From contig NZ_LZHW01000028.1 in NCBI RefSeq assembly GCF_001667265.1, positions 1 to 64,000 on the forward strand: a stretch of DNA of 64,000 nucleotides. The letters are read 5' to 3'. Below the pieces are notes generated by a model. It ran no database searches. It worked only from the letters and a program-made list of their open reading frames with translations, and was not told the origin of the DNA. Both the position numbers and the translations under genes were made by a program. Origin of the DNA: Mycobacterium sp. ACS4331 (GTDB lineage Bacteria > Actinomycetota > Actinomycetes > Mycobacteriales > Mycobacteriaceae). Below are positions 43,349 to 54,456 of this stretch, in pieces. Each line of letters opens with the position of its first letter. The stretch's first letter is position 1.

Positions 43349-44620
43349 GTGACCGGAGTCGGACCAGACCGCAGACACCTGTCCCCCGCCCACCACCTGC
43401 GGCGAATGTCGGGCCGTGACCCCCACGAGGAGCACAGGGCCGCAACGCCTCTGGAGTTGCTGTTCGACCTGACCTTCGTCATCGCATTCGGTGTCGCCGC
43501 ATCGGAGTTCGCGCATCTGCTGGCTGCCAACCACGTCGGCGCGGCCCTGGCGGGTTTCGTGTTCTCGGTGTTCGCGGTCTGCTGGGCGTGGATCAACTTC
43601 ACGTGGTTCGCCTCGGCCTACGACACCGACGACTGGGCCTATCGAGTCACGACCATGCTCCAGATGGTCGGCGTGATCATCCTGGCTCTCGGCATTCCGC
43701 CGACGTACAGCTCGATAGCCGCAGGTGAGCACGTCGACAACCGGGTCATGATCGCCGGCTACGTGGTGATGCGGATCGCCCTGCTGTTCCAGTGGTTACG
43801 CGCGGCCCGCCAGGATCGTGCCCGCCGGGCGGCGTGCCTGACCTACGCCGTGGCGATCACCGTCGCACAGATCGGCTGGATCGCCGTCATCATCCTCAAC
43901 ACCTCGGTCGAGGTCACCCTGCTGCTCTATGTGGTGCTCGCCGCGGTCGAGTTCGCGGGCCCGCGGATCGCCGAACGCGTCAAGGGCGGCACCCCGTGGC
44001 ACCCCCATCACATCGCCGAGCGCTACAGCCTGCTCGTCATCATCGCCCTCGGCGAGGGTGTGGTGGGGACGGTCGCGTCGCTGTCGGCGCTGATCGGTGA
44101 GCGGGGCTGGACCGTCGACACCGCACTGCTCGCCGTGGCCGGGACTGGGCTCACGTTCGGCCTGTGGTGGGTGTACTTCGTCGTACCGGCAGCGCCGCTG
44201 CTCGACGCGCGCCCCGCGTCATCGTTCGTGTTCGGTTACGGGCACATCCCGATCTTCGGCGCGATCGTCGCCACCGGCGCCGGACTGCACGTCGCGGCGT
44301 ACTACATCGAGCATCACTCCGAACTCAACTCCGTCGACACAGTGCTGACGGTCGCGGTCCCGGTCGCCGTGTATCTGCTCTGCGTCTTCGTGCTCTACAT
44401 GTATCTGGTCCGCCGCCTCGACGCGTTCCATGTGCTGCTGCTGGTCGGTGCCGCGCTGGTGCTGGTGGCCGCCGTGGTGCTGGCCGACCGGGGTGTCGAC
44501 ATGGCGGTGTGCCTGTTGGTGGTCATGGCGGCGCCCATCGTCGTGGTCATCGGTTACGAGCTCATCGGACATGGGCGTGCCGTCGACGCCGTCGACGAGG
44601 CCATGTCACGGGAGTTGTGA
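43349..44620 (+). CDS. Low-temperature-requirement A (LtrA) family membrane protein
   Basis: 423 residues with the GTG at 43349; an ATG at 43406 is the alternative, and the earlier open frame runs through the inverted repeat and is rejected. The LtrA start HEEHRAATPLELLFDLTFVIAFG is characteristic, followed by about 11 helices with FxxWxWINFTWFASAYDTDDWAYR and the later HHIAERYSLLVIIALGEGVVGT. Function unknown, named from a Listeria mutant phenotype. It is in the same direction as the antigen 85 gene but about 250 bp apart. Confidence 0.85.
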   Translation: MTGVGPDRRHLSPAHHLRRMSGRDPHEEHRAATPLELLFDLTFVIAFGVAASEFAHLLAANHVGAALAGFVFSVFAVCWAWINFTWFASAYDTDDWAYRVTTMLQMVGVIILALGIPPTYSSIAAGEHVDNRVMIAGYVVMRIALLFQWLRAARQDRARRAACLTYAVAITVAQIGWIAVIILNTSVEVTLLLYVVLAAVEFAGPRIAERVKGGTPWHPHHIAERYSLLVIIALGEGVVGTVASLSALIGERGWTVDTALLAVAGTGLTFGLWWVYFVVPAAPLLDARPASSFVFGYGHIPIFGAIVATGAGLHVAAYYIEHHSELNSVDTVLTVAVPVAVYLLCVFVLYMYLVRRLDAFHVLLLVGAALVLVAAVVLADRGVDMAVCLLVVMAAPIVVVIGYELIGHGRAVDAVDEAMSREL

Positions 44621-45882
<1,262 letters not shown>

Positions 45883-45894
45883 AGCGCGTCACCC

Positions 45895-45927
45895 AAGTGG
45901 CCCCCGCTACGGGGGGGGCCACTTTTT
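45895..45927 (+). terminator. Rho-independent terminator of antigen 85 gene
   Basis: AAGTGGCCCCC pairs with GGGGGCCACTT (45914-45924) across an 8-base loop, followed by a short T-run to 45927. It begins 12 bp after the stop. This is one of the few classical stem-plus-T terminators in the window. Confidence 0.85.
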
Positions 45928-45998
45928 CATTGCGCCCAAACGAACGTATGGGCGCGAAAGTGCGAGATGTTGCCGCCATTTCGTCGATCTCGGCACAC

Positions 45999-47756
45999 TC
46001 AGGAACTCAGGCGCTGCCGCAGCCCCGTCGCCCGGACCACGCGACGCGCCAGCGCTGCCCTCAGCTGCTGCTCGGTGCCCACGACCCGCACCTTCGATTT
46101 CGCGCGCGTGACCGCGGTGTAGAACAACTCCCGTGTGAGCAGACGCGAATCCTCCGGCGGCAGCAGCACCGTCACCTCGTCGGCCTGGCTGCCCTGGCTC
46201 TTGTGGATCGTCATCGCGTGCGCGGTCTCGACATCGGCGAGCCTGCTGGTCGCGAAGTCCACCACGCCACGCGCACCGGCGATCGCCGCGCGCAGTGCGC
46301 CACCTGCCAGCACCGCCACCCCGGTGTCACCGTTGTAGAGGCCCAGCCCGTAGTCGTTTGCCGTCACCAGCACGGGCCGGCCCAGATACCACTCACCCCA
46401 CAGTGATTCACCGGTCTCCTCAGCCAACCACCGCTCGATCTGCCGGTTCCAGCGGCGCACGCCGAATGCACCCTCGCGGTGCGCACACAACAGTCGATGC
46501 GCTTGGAGGGCGTCCAGTGCCACCTCTGCCGACACCGCGGCGGCGTCGCGCACCGCCAGTGCGTGCGCCACCAGCACCTCCCGCAGGGCCTCGGTCGGGT
46601 CGGCGCTGTCGACGAACTCGACGTGGTCGCCACCGCCCGCCAGGATCTCCAGCACACGGTCGGCGTCACCCACGCGAATCGCGTTGGCCAACAGCCCGAT
46701 CGCCTCCCCGAAGCGGTGTGAGGTCGACAGTTGGGCGATTCGGCGGTCCGCCCGAGCACCCAGGCCGTCCACCAGATCGGCCAGTACCGCCCCCGCCTCC
46801 ACCGAGGCCAACTGGTCGGGATCGCCGACCAGGATCAGCCGCGTATCCGGCCGCAGCGCCTCGAGCAGCCGGGCCATCATCGTCAGCGACACCATCGAGG
46901 TCTCGTCGACGACCACCAGATCGTGCGGAAGCCGGTTGCCCCGGTGATGCCGGAAGCGGGTCGAACTGTCAGGCTTCGAGCCCAGCAGGCGGTGCAACGT
47001 GAGGGCCTGCAGACCCTGAAGCCGGGCACGGTCCGAGTCGCCGAGTCCGGATATCTCCGCGCGCACCGCCTCCTGCAGGCGGGCCGCGGCCTTGCCGGTC
47101 GGTGCTGCCAGCGCAATGCGCAGCGGCGGCCCGCCCGCGATGTCGGCCTGTTCCGCCGCCAATGCCAGCAGACCCGCCACCGTCGTCGTCTTCCCCGTGC
47201 CGGGGCCCCCGGTGAGCACCGTGATCCACTGCGACAGCGCAATGCGGGCGGCGTCGCGATGTTCGTCGGAGTTCGGACGATGGAACACCCGGCTCAAGCC
47301 CGCCGCCAGCGCGGCCTCGTCGATGACCGGCGGCGCGGGTCGAGGTGCCAGCAGGTCACCGCAGACCTGCTGCTCCTCCCGCCAGTACCTGTCCAGGTAC
47401 AGAAGCCGGTCCTCCTCGAGGTGCAGAACGGAGTGCTGGGTCAGCAGTGGGCTGCCGCGCAGTTCGGTCAACCACAGCTGCGGGTCGGGCCACGGCACCT
47501 CGCCCTGTTCGGTGTCATCGAGATCCCCTGCCACAGTGAGGATGTCGACGCAGACCGAGCCCGAACGCAACGCTCGCACGGCGAGCGCGACCCCCAACGC
47601 CACGAGTTCGCTGCCCTCACCGCCCTGGACCGTCAGCCGGGTCGCCACATGCACGTCGGCGACCTCGAGCACCCCCGCCTCGTTGAAGACCCTCAGCAGA
47701 CCCCCGGCGTTGACCGCGCGGCGCCAGTCGAAGACGTCCTCGACAGTGTCAGTCAC
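45999..47756 (-). CDS. recD: Exodeoxyribonuclease V subunit alpha (RecD)
   Basis: 585 residues from the GTG at 47756 (GTGA overlap with recB). SF1B helicase motifs: Walker A LTGGPGTGKTTTV, VVDETSMVS, VGDPDQLASVEAGAVLADL and the C-terminal AMTIHKSQGSQADEV. It is the 5'-3' motor of RecBCD. It ends 116 bp from the convergent antigen 85 gene. In mycobacteria RecBCD is reported to serve single-strand annealing rather than the main recombination path, which uses AdnAB. Confidence 0.95.
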   Translation of the reverse strand: MTDTVEDVFDWRRAVNAGGLLRVFNEAGVLEVADVHVATRLTVQGGEGSELVALGVALAVRALRSGSVCVDILTVAGDLDDTEQGEVPWPDPQLWLTELRGSPLLTQHSVLHLEEDRLLYLDRYWREEQQVCGDLLAPRPAPPVIDEAALAAGLSRVFHRPNSDEHRDAARIALSQWITVLTGGPGTGKTTTVAGLLALAAEQADIAGGPPLRIALAAPTGKAAARLQEAVRAEISGLGDSDRARLQGLQALTLHRLLGSKPDSSTRFRHHRGNRLPHDLVVVDETSMVSLTMMARLLEALRPDTRLILVGDPDQLASVEAGAVLADLVDGLGARADRRIAQLSTSHRFGEAIGLLANAIRVGDADRVLEILAGGGDHVEFVDSADPTEALREVLVAHALAVRDAAAVSAEVALDALQAHRLLCAHREGAFGVRRWNRQIERWLAEETGESLWGEWYLGRPVLVTANDYGLGLYNGDTGVAVLAGGALRAAIAGARGVVDFATSRLADVETAHAMTIHKSQGSQADEVTVLLPPEDSRLLTRELFYTAVTRAKSKVRVVGTEQQLRAALARRVVRATGLRQRLSS

Positions 47757-50700
47757 GGCACCACCCCGTCGAGCAGATCCGACAGTGCACTCACCAGTCG
47801 CGCCGGGGGACGCCAACTGAAGACGCCCGCCGGATGTCCGTCGATCACCGGCGTCGCCGCCCCGCACATACCCCGCAGGAACAGGTACATGACGCCACCG
47901 AGATGCTGCTCCGGCTGGTACCCGGGAAGCCGCCACCTCAGGTACCGGTGCAGCACCACGCTGTACAGCAGCGCCTGCAGCACATAGTCCGAATGCAACA
48001 TCGCGGCGGCAAGCTGCCCGGGTCCATAGTCGGCCGCGACGGGGCGGTCGTTGTCGCCCAGTCTGTTGGTTTTGTAGTCGACCACCACGAACCTGCTTCC
48101 CACCACGGGGTCTGGGATCCGCAGGACCACATCGATGGAACCGGACAGGTAGCCCCGCAGCGGTGCCGTTCCCAACGCCGGCGCCCGCAGTTGGCCGGAG
48201 TACCCGGCGAGGGGGTCGTCGGCAGGCAGCAGATCATCCAGCAGGTCCGCCACGTGGGCCAACGTCACGGGTCCGCCCTGCGACTCCAGATCGCCTCCGG
48301 TCAAGGGCATTTCGAAGTCCAGCTCCCGCAACCTGTCGGGCAGCCCGATGTCGCGCAGGGTCAGCCCGTCGGCCAGCGGGCCCAGCGGGGTGTCGTGCAC
48401 GGGAATCAGCGCGGCAGCGATCCCGGCGATCGGTGCGTCCACCGGCCACCACGCGTAGTGCCGCTCCAACTGGGTGGTGAGTTCGGCCTCGAGGTCGGCG
48501 GCCGCCGGATCGGCGGTCTCCAGGACGGCGTGCACGAGCGATCCGAAGGTGGCACCCCCTGGCAGATCCGCCATCGGCGACGATGGGCCCTCGGCGGACA
48601 TCGCCACCTCGGTGCCCTCCAGTGCCGCCTCGTCTGTCTCGTCATCCTTGCCCACGGTTTCGGGTTCACTGCCCACGCCGACGGACACGTCCTGCGCCGC
48701 CCGCACCAGCGCCGAGTAGGACGTACGCCGCCACGTGGTGTCGACAGCGCGGTCAAAGGTCCTGATCGCCAGGCCCTGCGGCGGCGGCGACGGCGGCACC
48801 TTCGACACGCGGGTGATGACCGAATCCTCGACCGTGGGCCCGCCCACGGCCTGCCAGTCCAGGAAGCAGCGGCGCGCATCGTCGTCGCTGATGGTGCCCA
48901 CACAACGATCCGGAACCGCCGACTCCCCGGGGCGTCGGCCCCGGAGCAGGCGGGACAGTCCCCCGTTGGGCTCGTCGTATGCGGGCGCCCACCAGGCGAC
49001 GACCTGAGACTGAGCGCGGGTGATCGCGACATAGGTCAGCCGCAGCGCCTCGCCAGCCGCTTCGGCGGCGCCCCGCGCCGCAGCGTCCGCGAAGTCGGGA
49101 CTTGCACTGCCTCCGATGTGCAGGCACCGCATCCCCGCGTCGTCATGGAACAGCACCCGTTCGCCGGACTTGGCATTGCGTTTGAACATGAACGGCAGAT
49201 AGACCACCGGGTACTCGAGACCCTTACTGCCCCAATACGTCATGACCTGCACGGCCGACGCCTCGCTGTCGAGTCGCCGCGTGCGCTCCATGCCGTTGCT
49301 GTTTCGGTGTCCGCGCAGCAGCGCGGCCAGGGCGGGCAGGGACAGCCCGTCACGGTGTGCGGCCTCCTGCAGGAGATCGGCCAGATGCGCCAGGTCAGTC
49401 ATGCGCCGGGCCCCGTCCGCGGCGGCCAGCACGCGCTGCCCCATTCCCGCGAGGTTCGCGGACTCGAACACCGCGGCCACCCCGAACCGGCGCACGCGAT
49501 CCGACCAGTCCCGCAGGGTCTCGGCGATCTGATCGGTCAGGGCGTCCCCGCCTTCGGCCAGACTGCCCCCGGTGTGGCCGAAGAAGCTGGTCAGGGCCGC
49601 GGCACGAACCAGTGTCGGACGGTGGGTCTGCTCCATCGCCTCGATCAGGCACAACCAGTCCGCCGCCGCCTCGGAGCTGAACACGTCGGCATCGCCTGAA
49701 TACACCGACGAGATGCCGACCTCAGCCAGCGCCCTGCGGCACGGCGCGGCGTCCCAGCGGTTCTCGACGATCACCGCGACATCACCTGCGGTGATCGGTT
49801 CACCGTCGAAAGTTGCTCCGCTGGAAAGGAGTTCGGCGATGTCGGCGGCCAGGTCCCGTGCGATGTGCTGGCGCAGGTCCCCGATCGTGATGATCTGATC
49901 GTCGCGACGGCCGAACCGATCGCGGCCCACGACCCGCAGCCGGAACGGGGCGTTGTGCGGAGCACCGGCCAGACGATGCTTCCCATGGTGCGCGGCGACC
50001 TCGCCGACGACGATGTCGGCGTCCCCGAGTTCGGCGCCGCGGAGCACAGCCTGGACGGCGTCGACGAGTGGACGGTCGCTGCGCCAATTGGTCGCCAGGG
50101 TCCGCCGATCGCCCGCGGCGTGCGCCGCGGCGAGATAGGTGACGATGTCGCCCCCGCGGAAGGCGTAGATGGCCTGCTTGGGATCCCCGATCAGCACCAG
50201 GGTCGCGGCCCCGACGAACGCCCGCTCGATCACCTGCCACTGAATCGGGTCGGTGTCCTGGAACTCGTCCACGAGCACGATGCGCCAGCGCCTGCGCATA
50301 CGCGCTCGGGCTGGGGCGTCGTCGTCCCGGAGCGCATCCGCGAGTCGGCTCAGCAGGTCGTCGTACCCCTGGATGCGCAGCCGGCGTTTGCGCGGTTCGA
50401 GTTCGGTGAGCACTCGACGGACGAAGTCCAACCTGGCCGCGGCGTCGGTACCCGCAGACGCCTCGACGGGGCGGATCTGCGCGCCCGGGTTCTCGACGAC
50501 GTCGCGGGCGAGTTCGAGCGCCTCCTCCCGGGACATCGGCGGTGTCACCTTCTGCTGTCCGAAATGCGCGAGGTAGACGTCGTCGACGATCTCACGGACG
50601 AGATCGTCGAGGCTTTCCACCAACTGCACGTCCGGGTCGCCGTCACCGGCGACTCCGAGAGACTTGAGCACGATCTGGCAGAACTGATGGGTGGTGGCGA

Positions 50701-51058
50701 TGGTCGCGGAGTCGAAGTTCGCCAGCGCATACCGCAGGCGGCGGGCGCGGATGGCACGCTCCTCGGGCGCCGCGTCGAGCAGGTGTGTGATCAGGGCGTT
50801 CGACGATCCCGGTGCAGGAGGGGTGTCGAAGGCCTCGACCGCCTCCACGAGTTGGGCGCGGACACGTTCGCGCAGTTCCCGGGTGGCGGCGCGACTGAAG
50901 GTGATGAGCAGCATCTCATCGAGCGTCGCGTCCTGCTCGGCGAGATAGCGGGTGACCAGCGCTGCCAAGGCGAAGGTCTTTCCGGTTCCCGCGCTTGCCT
51001 CGAGCACCGTGGTGGAATTCGGCTCTGGCAGCGGGCCCAACAGGTCGAAAGGTTTCAC
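47753..51058 (-). CDS. recB: Exodeoxyribonuclease V subunit beta (RecB)
   Basis: 1101 residues. N-terminal SF1A helicase with Walker A EASAGTGKTFAL and VLVDEFQDTDPIQW; SF1 motifs LIGDPKQAIYAFRGGD and, later, VMTYWGSKGLEYPVVYLP. The C-terminal RecB-family nuclease carries FVVVDYKTNRLGD (Asp-x-Lys). It is the 3'-5' motor and the sole nuclease of the complex. ATGA overlap with recC and GTGA overlap with recD give a fixed translation order C-B-D. Confidence 0.96.
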   Translation of the reverse strand: MKPFDLLGPLPEPNSTTVLEASAGTGKTFALAALVTRYLAEQDATLDEMLLITFSRAATRELRERVRAQLVEAVEAFDTPPAPGSSNALITHLLDAAPEERAIRARRLRYALANFDSATIATTHQFCQIVLKSLGVAGDGDPDVQLVESLDDLVREIVDDVYLAHFGQQKVTPPMSREEALELARDVVENPGAQIRPVEASAGTDAAARLDFVRRVLTELEPRKRRLRIQGYDDLLSRLADALRDDDAPARARMRRRWRIVLVDEFQDTDPIQWQVIERAFVGAATLVLIGDPKQAIYAFRGGDIVTYLAAAHAAGDRRTLATNWRSDRPLVDAVQAVLRGAELGDADIVVGEVAAHHGKHRLAGAPHNAPFRLRVVGRDRFGRRDDQIITIGDLRQHIARDLAADIAELLSSGATFDGEPITAGDVAVIVENRWDAAPCRRALAEVGISSVYSGDADVFSSEAAADWLCLIEAMEQTHRPTLVRAAALTSFFGHTGGSLAEGGDALTDQIAETLRDWSDRVRRFGVAAVFESANLAGMGQRVLAAADGARRMTDLAHLADLLQEAAHRDGLSLPALAALLRGHRNSNGMERTRRLDSEASAVQVMTYWGSKGLEYPVVYLPFMFKRNAKSGERVLFHDDAGMRCLHIGGSASPDFADAAARGAAEAAGEALRLTYVAITRAQSQVVAWWAPAYDEPNGGLSRLLRGRRPGESAVPDRCVGTISDDDARRCFLDWQAVGGPTVEDSVITRVSKVPPSPPPQGLAIRTFDRAVDTTWRRTSYSALVRAAQDVSVGVGSEPETVGKDDETDEAALEGTEVAMSAEGPSSPMADLPGGATFGSLVHAVLETADPAAADLEAELTTQLERHYAWWPVDAPIAGIAAALIPVHDTPLGPLADGLTLRDIGLPDRLRELDFEMPLTGGDLESQGGPVTLAHVADLLDDLLPADDPLAGYSGQLRAPALGTAPLRGYLSGSIDVVLRIPDPVVGSRFVVVDYKTNRLGDNDRPVAADYGPGQLAAAMLHSDYVLQALLYSVVLHRYLRWRLPGYQPEQHLGGVMYLFLRGMCGAATPVIDGHPAGVFSWRPPARLVSALSDLLDGVVP

Positions 51059-54000
51059 GAGCCCGCCTCGCGCTCGGCCGCCAGCATCGGATCCCAGACC
51101 CGGTCGGCCAGTGCCCCGAGGCGCGTGCCCTCCCCGCGCGTCTCCTCACCGGCAGCGGGCGGGCCGAGCAGAACCTCCAATGGGGCGGACTCACCCCAGG
51201 CTCGCCTGTGCGCCGGTGCGGCGTCCTCGCCGGGATACTTACCGGACTTCCATGCGTACGAGGCTGCACGGACGGGATCGGATCGAGTCCGGCGGGCCTC
51301 GGTCCACGCATAGGATGTCTTGAGCGGCAAAGGAAGCGGCTCGCATCGGCCGGTGTCGTACAGCGCCACCAGATCACTGAGCAGGTCTGCGGCTGGTCGG
51401 GCGGGGCGGCCGAAGGTGCGCACGCTGACGGCATTTCCGCGCCGCCGCCCGATGCACACCGCGGCCCAGTCCTGGGCGGGCTCGGCCGCGGTGAGCACCA
51501 GCAGCCGAATCCAGGCCTGCAGAAGGTGTTTGGGCGCAAGGGTCGAGTAGGTGACCGAGACGTAGCGCCCGGAGTGCACGGGATTCACCGTGCCGGTGAG
51601 CCGATGCCCCGAGGGCAGTTCCAGGTCCACGTCGACGGCCTCCGCCGACCCGATCCGGTATGCGAGTGCCGTATCAGCCAAGCGCTTCGCCATCTCCTGG
51701 GTCCGCTGCGCCGTACGCCAGCCCAACTGTCCAGGCGGCAGCTGACCGCGACGCCATTCCGCATGCAGCGCCCACTCGGCGTCGTGCCCGCGCAGGAGGT
51801 CGTCGAGCATCCGGTCGCCGACGGCCCACGTCTGCAGCTGGTCGATCTCCACCGGGATCGCATCTTCGATGACGTCGGCGTCGTAGGGCAGCGCCACCTC
51901 GAAACTGCGGAAGAATCCCTTCACGGGATCATTGAAGAATGCCAGAAGCTCCTGCAGCCCAACATCTCCGGGCTCGATGCTGGGCAGAGGCGCGTCGAGG
52001 AAGCTGCGGGTCTCGGTCTGCCGGGCACTGCTCGCCTCGTCCACGGTGACCAGTGCCGTCGGGTCGAACGTGAACGGTGTGGGCTCCCCCAGCGCGCCCG
52101 GTGTGACATTCCTGCGGTCGAACGGTTGCAGCGGATGCGCGACCAACACGTGCTCGCGCACCGGCACACCGGTGGTGCGGTCCAGGGCGTCGAGGACCTC
52201 GGCGAGCGGAACACACGGGGGCCGCGACTGGCCGGTGTACTCATCGGCTCCGGTGTAGGTGATGACCAGTTTCTCGCCTGCCGCGCCGATCGCGTCGAGC
52301 AGCAGTTGACGGTCCTCGGACCGGATGTCGCGTTCTCCCACGAGTGGTTCGCGCGCCAGCACGTCGTCACCGTCGGTCGCCCCGACTCGGGGGAACACCC
52401 CGTCGTCGAGTCCCACCAGGCACACCACGCGGTGCGGCACGGACCGCATGGGCACCATCGTGCAGACCGTCAGACTCCCGCTGCGAAAGTTCGCACGCGT
52501 CGGGCGGCCGGCCAGTCGACGTGTCAGCAGCGAGCGGACATCGTTGAGCCGCAGCGGATTCGCGGCGTGATCAGCGGCGTCGGCGACGACGTCAGCGAAC
52601 TCGGTGTGCAACTGAGCGGACTGCCACCCGTCGTCGGCGCCGACCTTCGTCAGCCGCTCGACGCCCTCGCGAAGCAGGTTCATCCATTCGGCCAGTGTCT
52701 TGATGCCCGACAGCGAGTCCACGGTCCACTGCAGGCGGTCGACGAACTCGGCGAACCTGCCGGCGAGTTCGACGCGGTTGCTCCCCACGTCGTCGAGCGG
52801 AAGCGTGATTCCCAGCCAGTCCTGCGAATCGTCAGACATCGCGACCCCGCACAGCACCCGGTCCAGGCCGAACTGCCACGTGTTGTGCACGAACGCGCCC
52901 ACCCCGAACGGTGCGCGGTGGGCCTGGTCGAAGCCCCAGCGCACCCCGGACTGCCGGACCCAGGTTCCCAGGGTGTCCACATCGTCATCGGTGAATCCGA
53001 ACCGGGCCCGCACCGGTGGCGCCTCAGCGAGGTTGAGCACCTCACTGGCAGTCGCGCGGCCGCCGACGAGGTCGAGCAGGGCCGCCGTGACCGCCAGCAG
53101 CGGGTTGGTCTGCACCGGTGAGCGGTCAGCCAACCGGACACGCAGGCGGTGCGCGGGATGGCCGGCGCCCGAGTTCTCCTCACCGAGGCCGAACCCGGCG
53201 ATGATCAGCGGCGCGTAGGTGTCGATGTCCGGGCACATCACCAGGATGTCGCGCGGTTCCAATGTCGGGTCGTCCGCCAGGGCACCCAGCAGCACATCCC
53301 GCAGGACGTCGATCTGGCGAGCGGGGCCGTGACAGCTGTGCACCCGGACCGATCTGTCGTCGAGCGAGAACCTGCGCGCATCGGGGCGCACGGCATTGTC
53401 CGCCACATCCGACTGCAGCCAGCCCAGAAGAGTGTCGGGCCGGGTGACCCGGCCCAGGTCTCCGTGATCCACCGCAACCGCGGGCAGCGACTGCGCAAGC
53501 TCGCGGACGTCACGGCCGAGGGTCACCAACAGCGGGTGGTCACCCTCGGATCCGCGCGCAGCGGCACGGCGCAACCTGGTCACCGGCTGCCTCCTGCCGT
53601 TCTCCCATAACGACGGGCTGGGATGCGGCAGCCACAGGTGCACATCGTGATGTGTGGACAGCGCCTCCAACAGGTCGAGATCGGTTGCGGCGAGCCGGGT
53701 CTGGCCGAACAGCGAAATTCGGGGCGGCAGCGGCGCCGGAGCCGAGCGCAGGGACGCAACGGTGGCGGCATGCCGAGCGTGCGGCGGCGCGATCTGCATA
53801 CGTCCCACCAGTTGTCGCCACAGTTGCGGCTGCCAGCGCAGGTCGGAATCCAGCGCTCCGCCCATACCGTCGCTGTCCGTGCCGTCCAGCCAGTCGGTGA
53901 GCAGCTGGGGGCGCTGACTGGCGTAGGACGCGAACAGGCCCGCGATTCTGCGCGCCACCGCATATCGACGGCCCAGCCGCAGTTCGGCGTCCTCACCGTC

Positions 54001-54363
54001 ACGGTGGAATCCGAGGTGTTGTGCCAGCGCCTGGCACCATGGCGCCTCGGCGCAGCCGTCGATCGTGTCCAGCAGCGGCCACACCATGCGGTCGGGCGAC
54101 CAGGGGTCGTCGTCACCGGTTCCCGTCAGTTCCGCGATCAGCGACCGCGGCGATCGGAACGACACCCCGGCGCACACGCCGTCGGATCCGCTGCCGCAGC
54201 CCAACCGGTGCGACAGTCGCTGCGAGAGCCACCGTTCGACACCCCGCGCCGGCACGAGCACCAGTTCTTGGGCGAACGGATCCGGCTGCGGGACCGCCAG
54301 CAGGTCGGCGAGTCCGTCAGCGAGCAGGTCCGTGCGTGTGGCGCGGTGAAGGTGAAGGCCCAT
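51055..54363 (-). CDS. recC: Exodeoxyribonuclease V subunit gamma (RecC)
   Basis: 1102 residues, first gene of the operon. N-terminal inactive helicase-like region (LVPARGVERWLSQRLSHRLG, a decayed Walker A area), then MCPDIDTYAPLI and the characteristic VVCLVGLDDGVFPR. The C-terminal inactive nuclease-like domain lacks the DxK motif. RecC holds RecB and RecD together and scans for Chi in E. coli. Divergent from the amidohydrolase gene. Confidence 0.95.
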   Translation of the reverse strand: MGLHLHRATRTDLLADGLADLLAVPQPDPFAQELVLVPARGVERWLSQRLSHRLGCGSGSDGVCAGVSFRSPRSLIAELTGTGDDDPWSPDRMVWPLLDTIDGCAEAPWCQALAQHLGFHRDGEDAELRLGRRYAVARRIAGLFASYASQRPQLLTDWLDGTDSDGMGGALDSDLRWQPQLWRQLVGRMQIAPPHARHAATVASLRSAPAPLPPRISLFGQTRLAATDLDLLEALSTHHDVHLWLPHPSPSLWENGRRQPVTRLRRAAARGSEGDHPLLVTLGRDVRELAQSLPAVAVDHGDLGRVTRPDTLLGWLQSDVADNAVRPDARRFSLDDRSVRVHSCHGPARQIDVLRDVLLGALADDPTLEPRDILVMCPDIDTYAPLIIAGFGLGEENSGAGHPAHRLRVRLADRSPVQTNPLLAVTAALLDLVGGRATASEVLNLAEAPPVRARFGFTDDDVDTLGTWVRQSGVRWGFDQAHRAPFGVGAFVHNTWQFGLDRVLCGVAMSDDSQDWLGITLPLDDVGSNRVELAGRFAEFVDRLQWTVDSLSGIKTLAEWMNLLREGVERLTKVGADDGWQSAQLHTEFADVVADAADHAANPLRLNDVRSLLTRRLAGRPTRANFRSGSLTVCTMVPMRSVPHRVVCLVGLDDGVFPRVGATDGDDVLAREPLVGERDIRSEDRQLLLDAIGAAGEKLVITYTGADEYTGQSRPPCVPLAEVLDALDRTTGVPVREHVLVAHPLQPFDRRNVTPGALGEPTPFTFDPTALVTVDEASSARQTETRSFLDAPLPSIEPGDVGLQELLAFFNDPVKGFFRSFEVALPYDADVIEDAIPVEIDQLQTWAVGDRMLDDLLRGHDAEWALHAEWRRGQLPPGQLGWRTAQRTQEMAKRLADTALAYRIGSAEAVDVDLELPSGHRLTGTVNPVHSGRYVSVTYSTLAPKHLLQAWIRLLVLTAAEPAQDWAAVCIGRRRGNAVSVRTFGRPARPAADLLSDLVALYDTGRCEPLPLPLKTSYAWTEARRTRSDPVRAASYAWKSGKYPGEDAAPAHRRAWGESAPLEVLLGPPAAGEETRGEGTRLGALADRVWDPMLAAEREAGS

Positions 54364-54456
54364 CGCAGCTCAATCTAGGGCCTGCCCCCGACGAGTGGTT
54401 CGAACCCTTGTCTCCGGCGTCGACCGCGGGGCAGACTCGGGTCAGGAGGCCAAGCC

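Noticed and set aside
54397..54406. Possible SOS box GGTTCGAACC upstream of recC
   Set aside because: The mycobacterial LexA box is TCGAAC-N4-GTTCGA. This 10-bp palindrome lacks the spacer and arms, and sits near another divergent gene.
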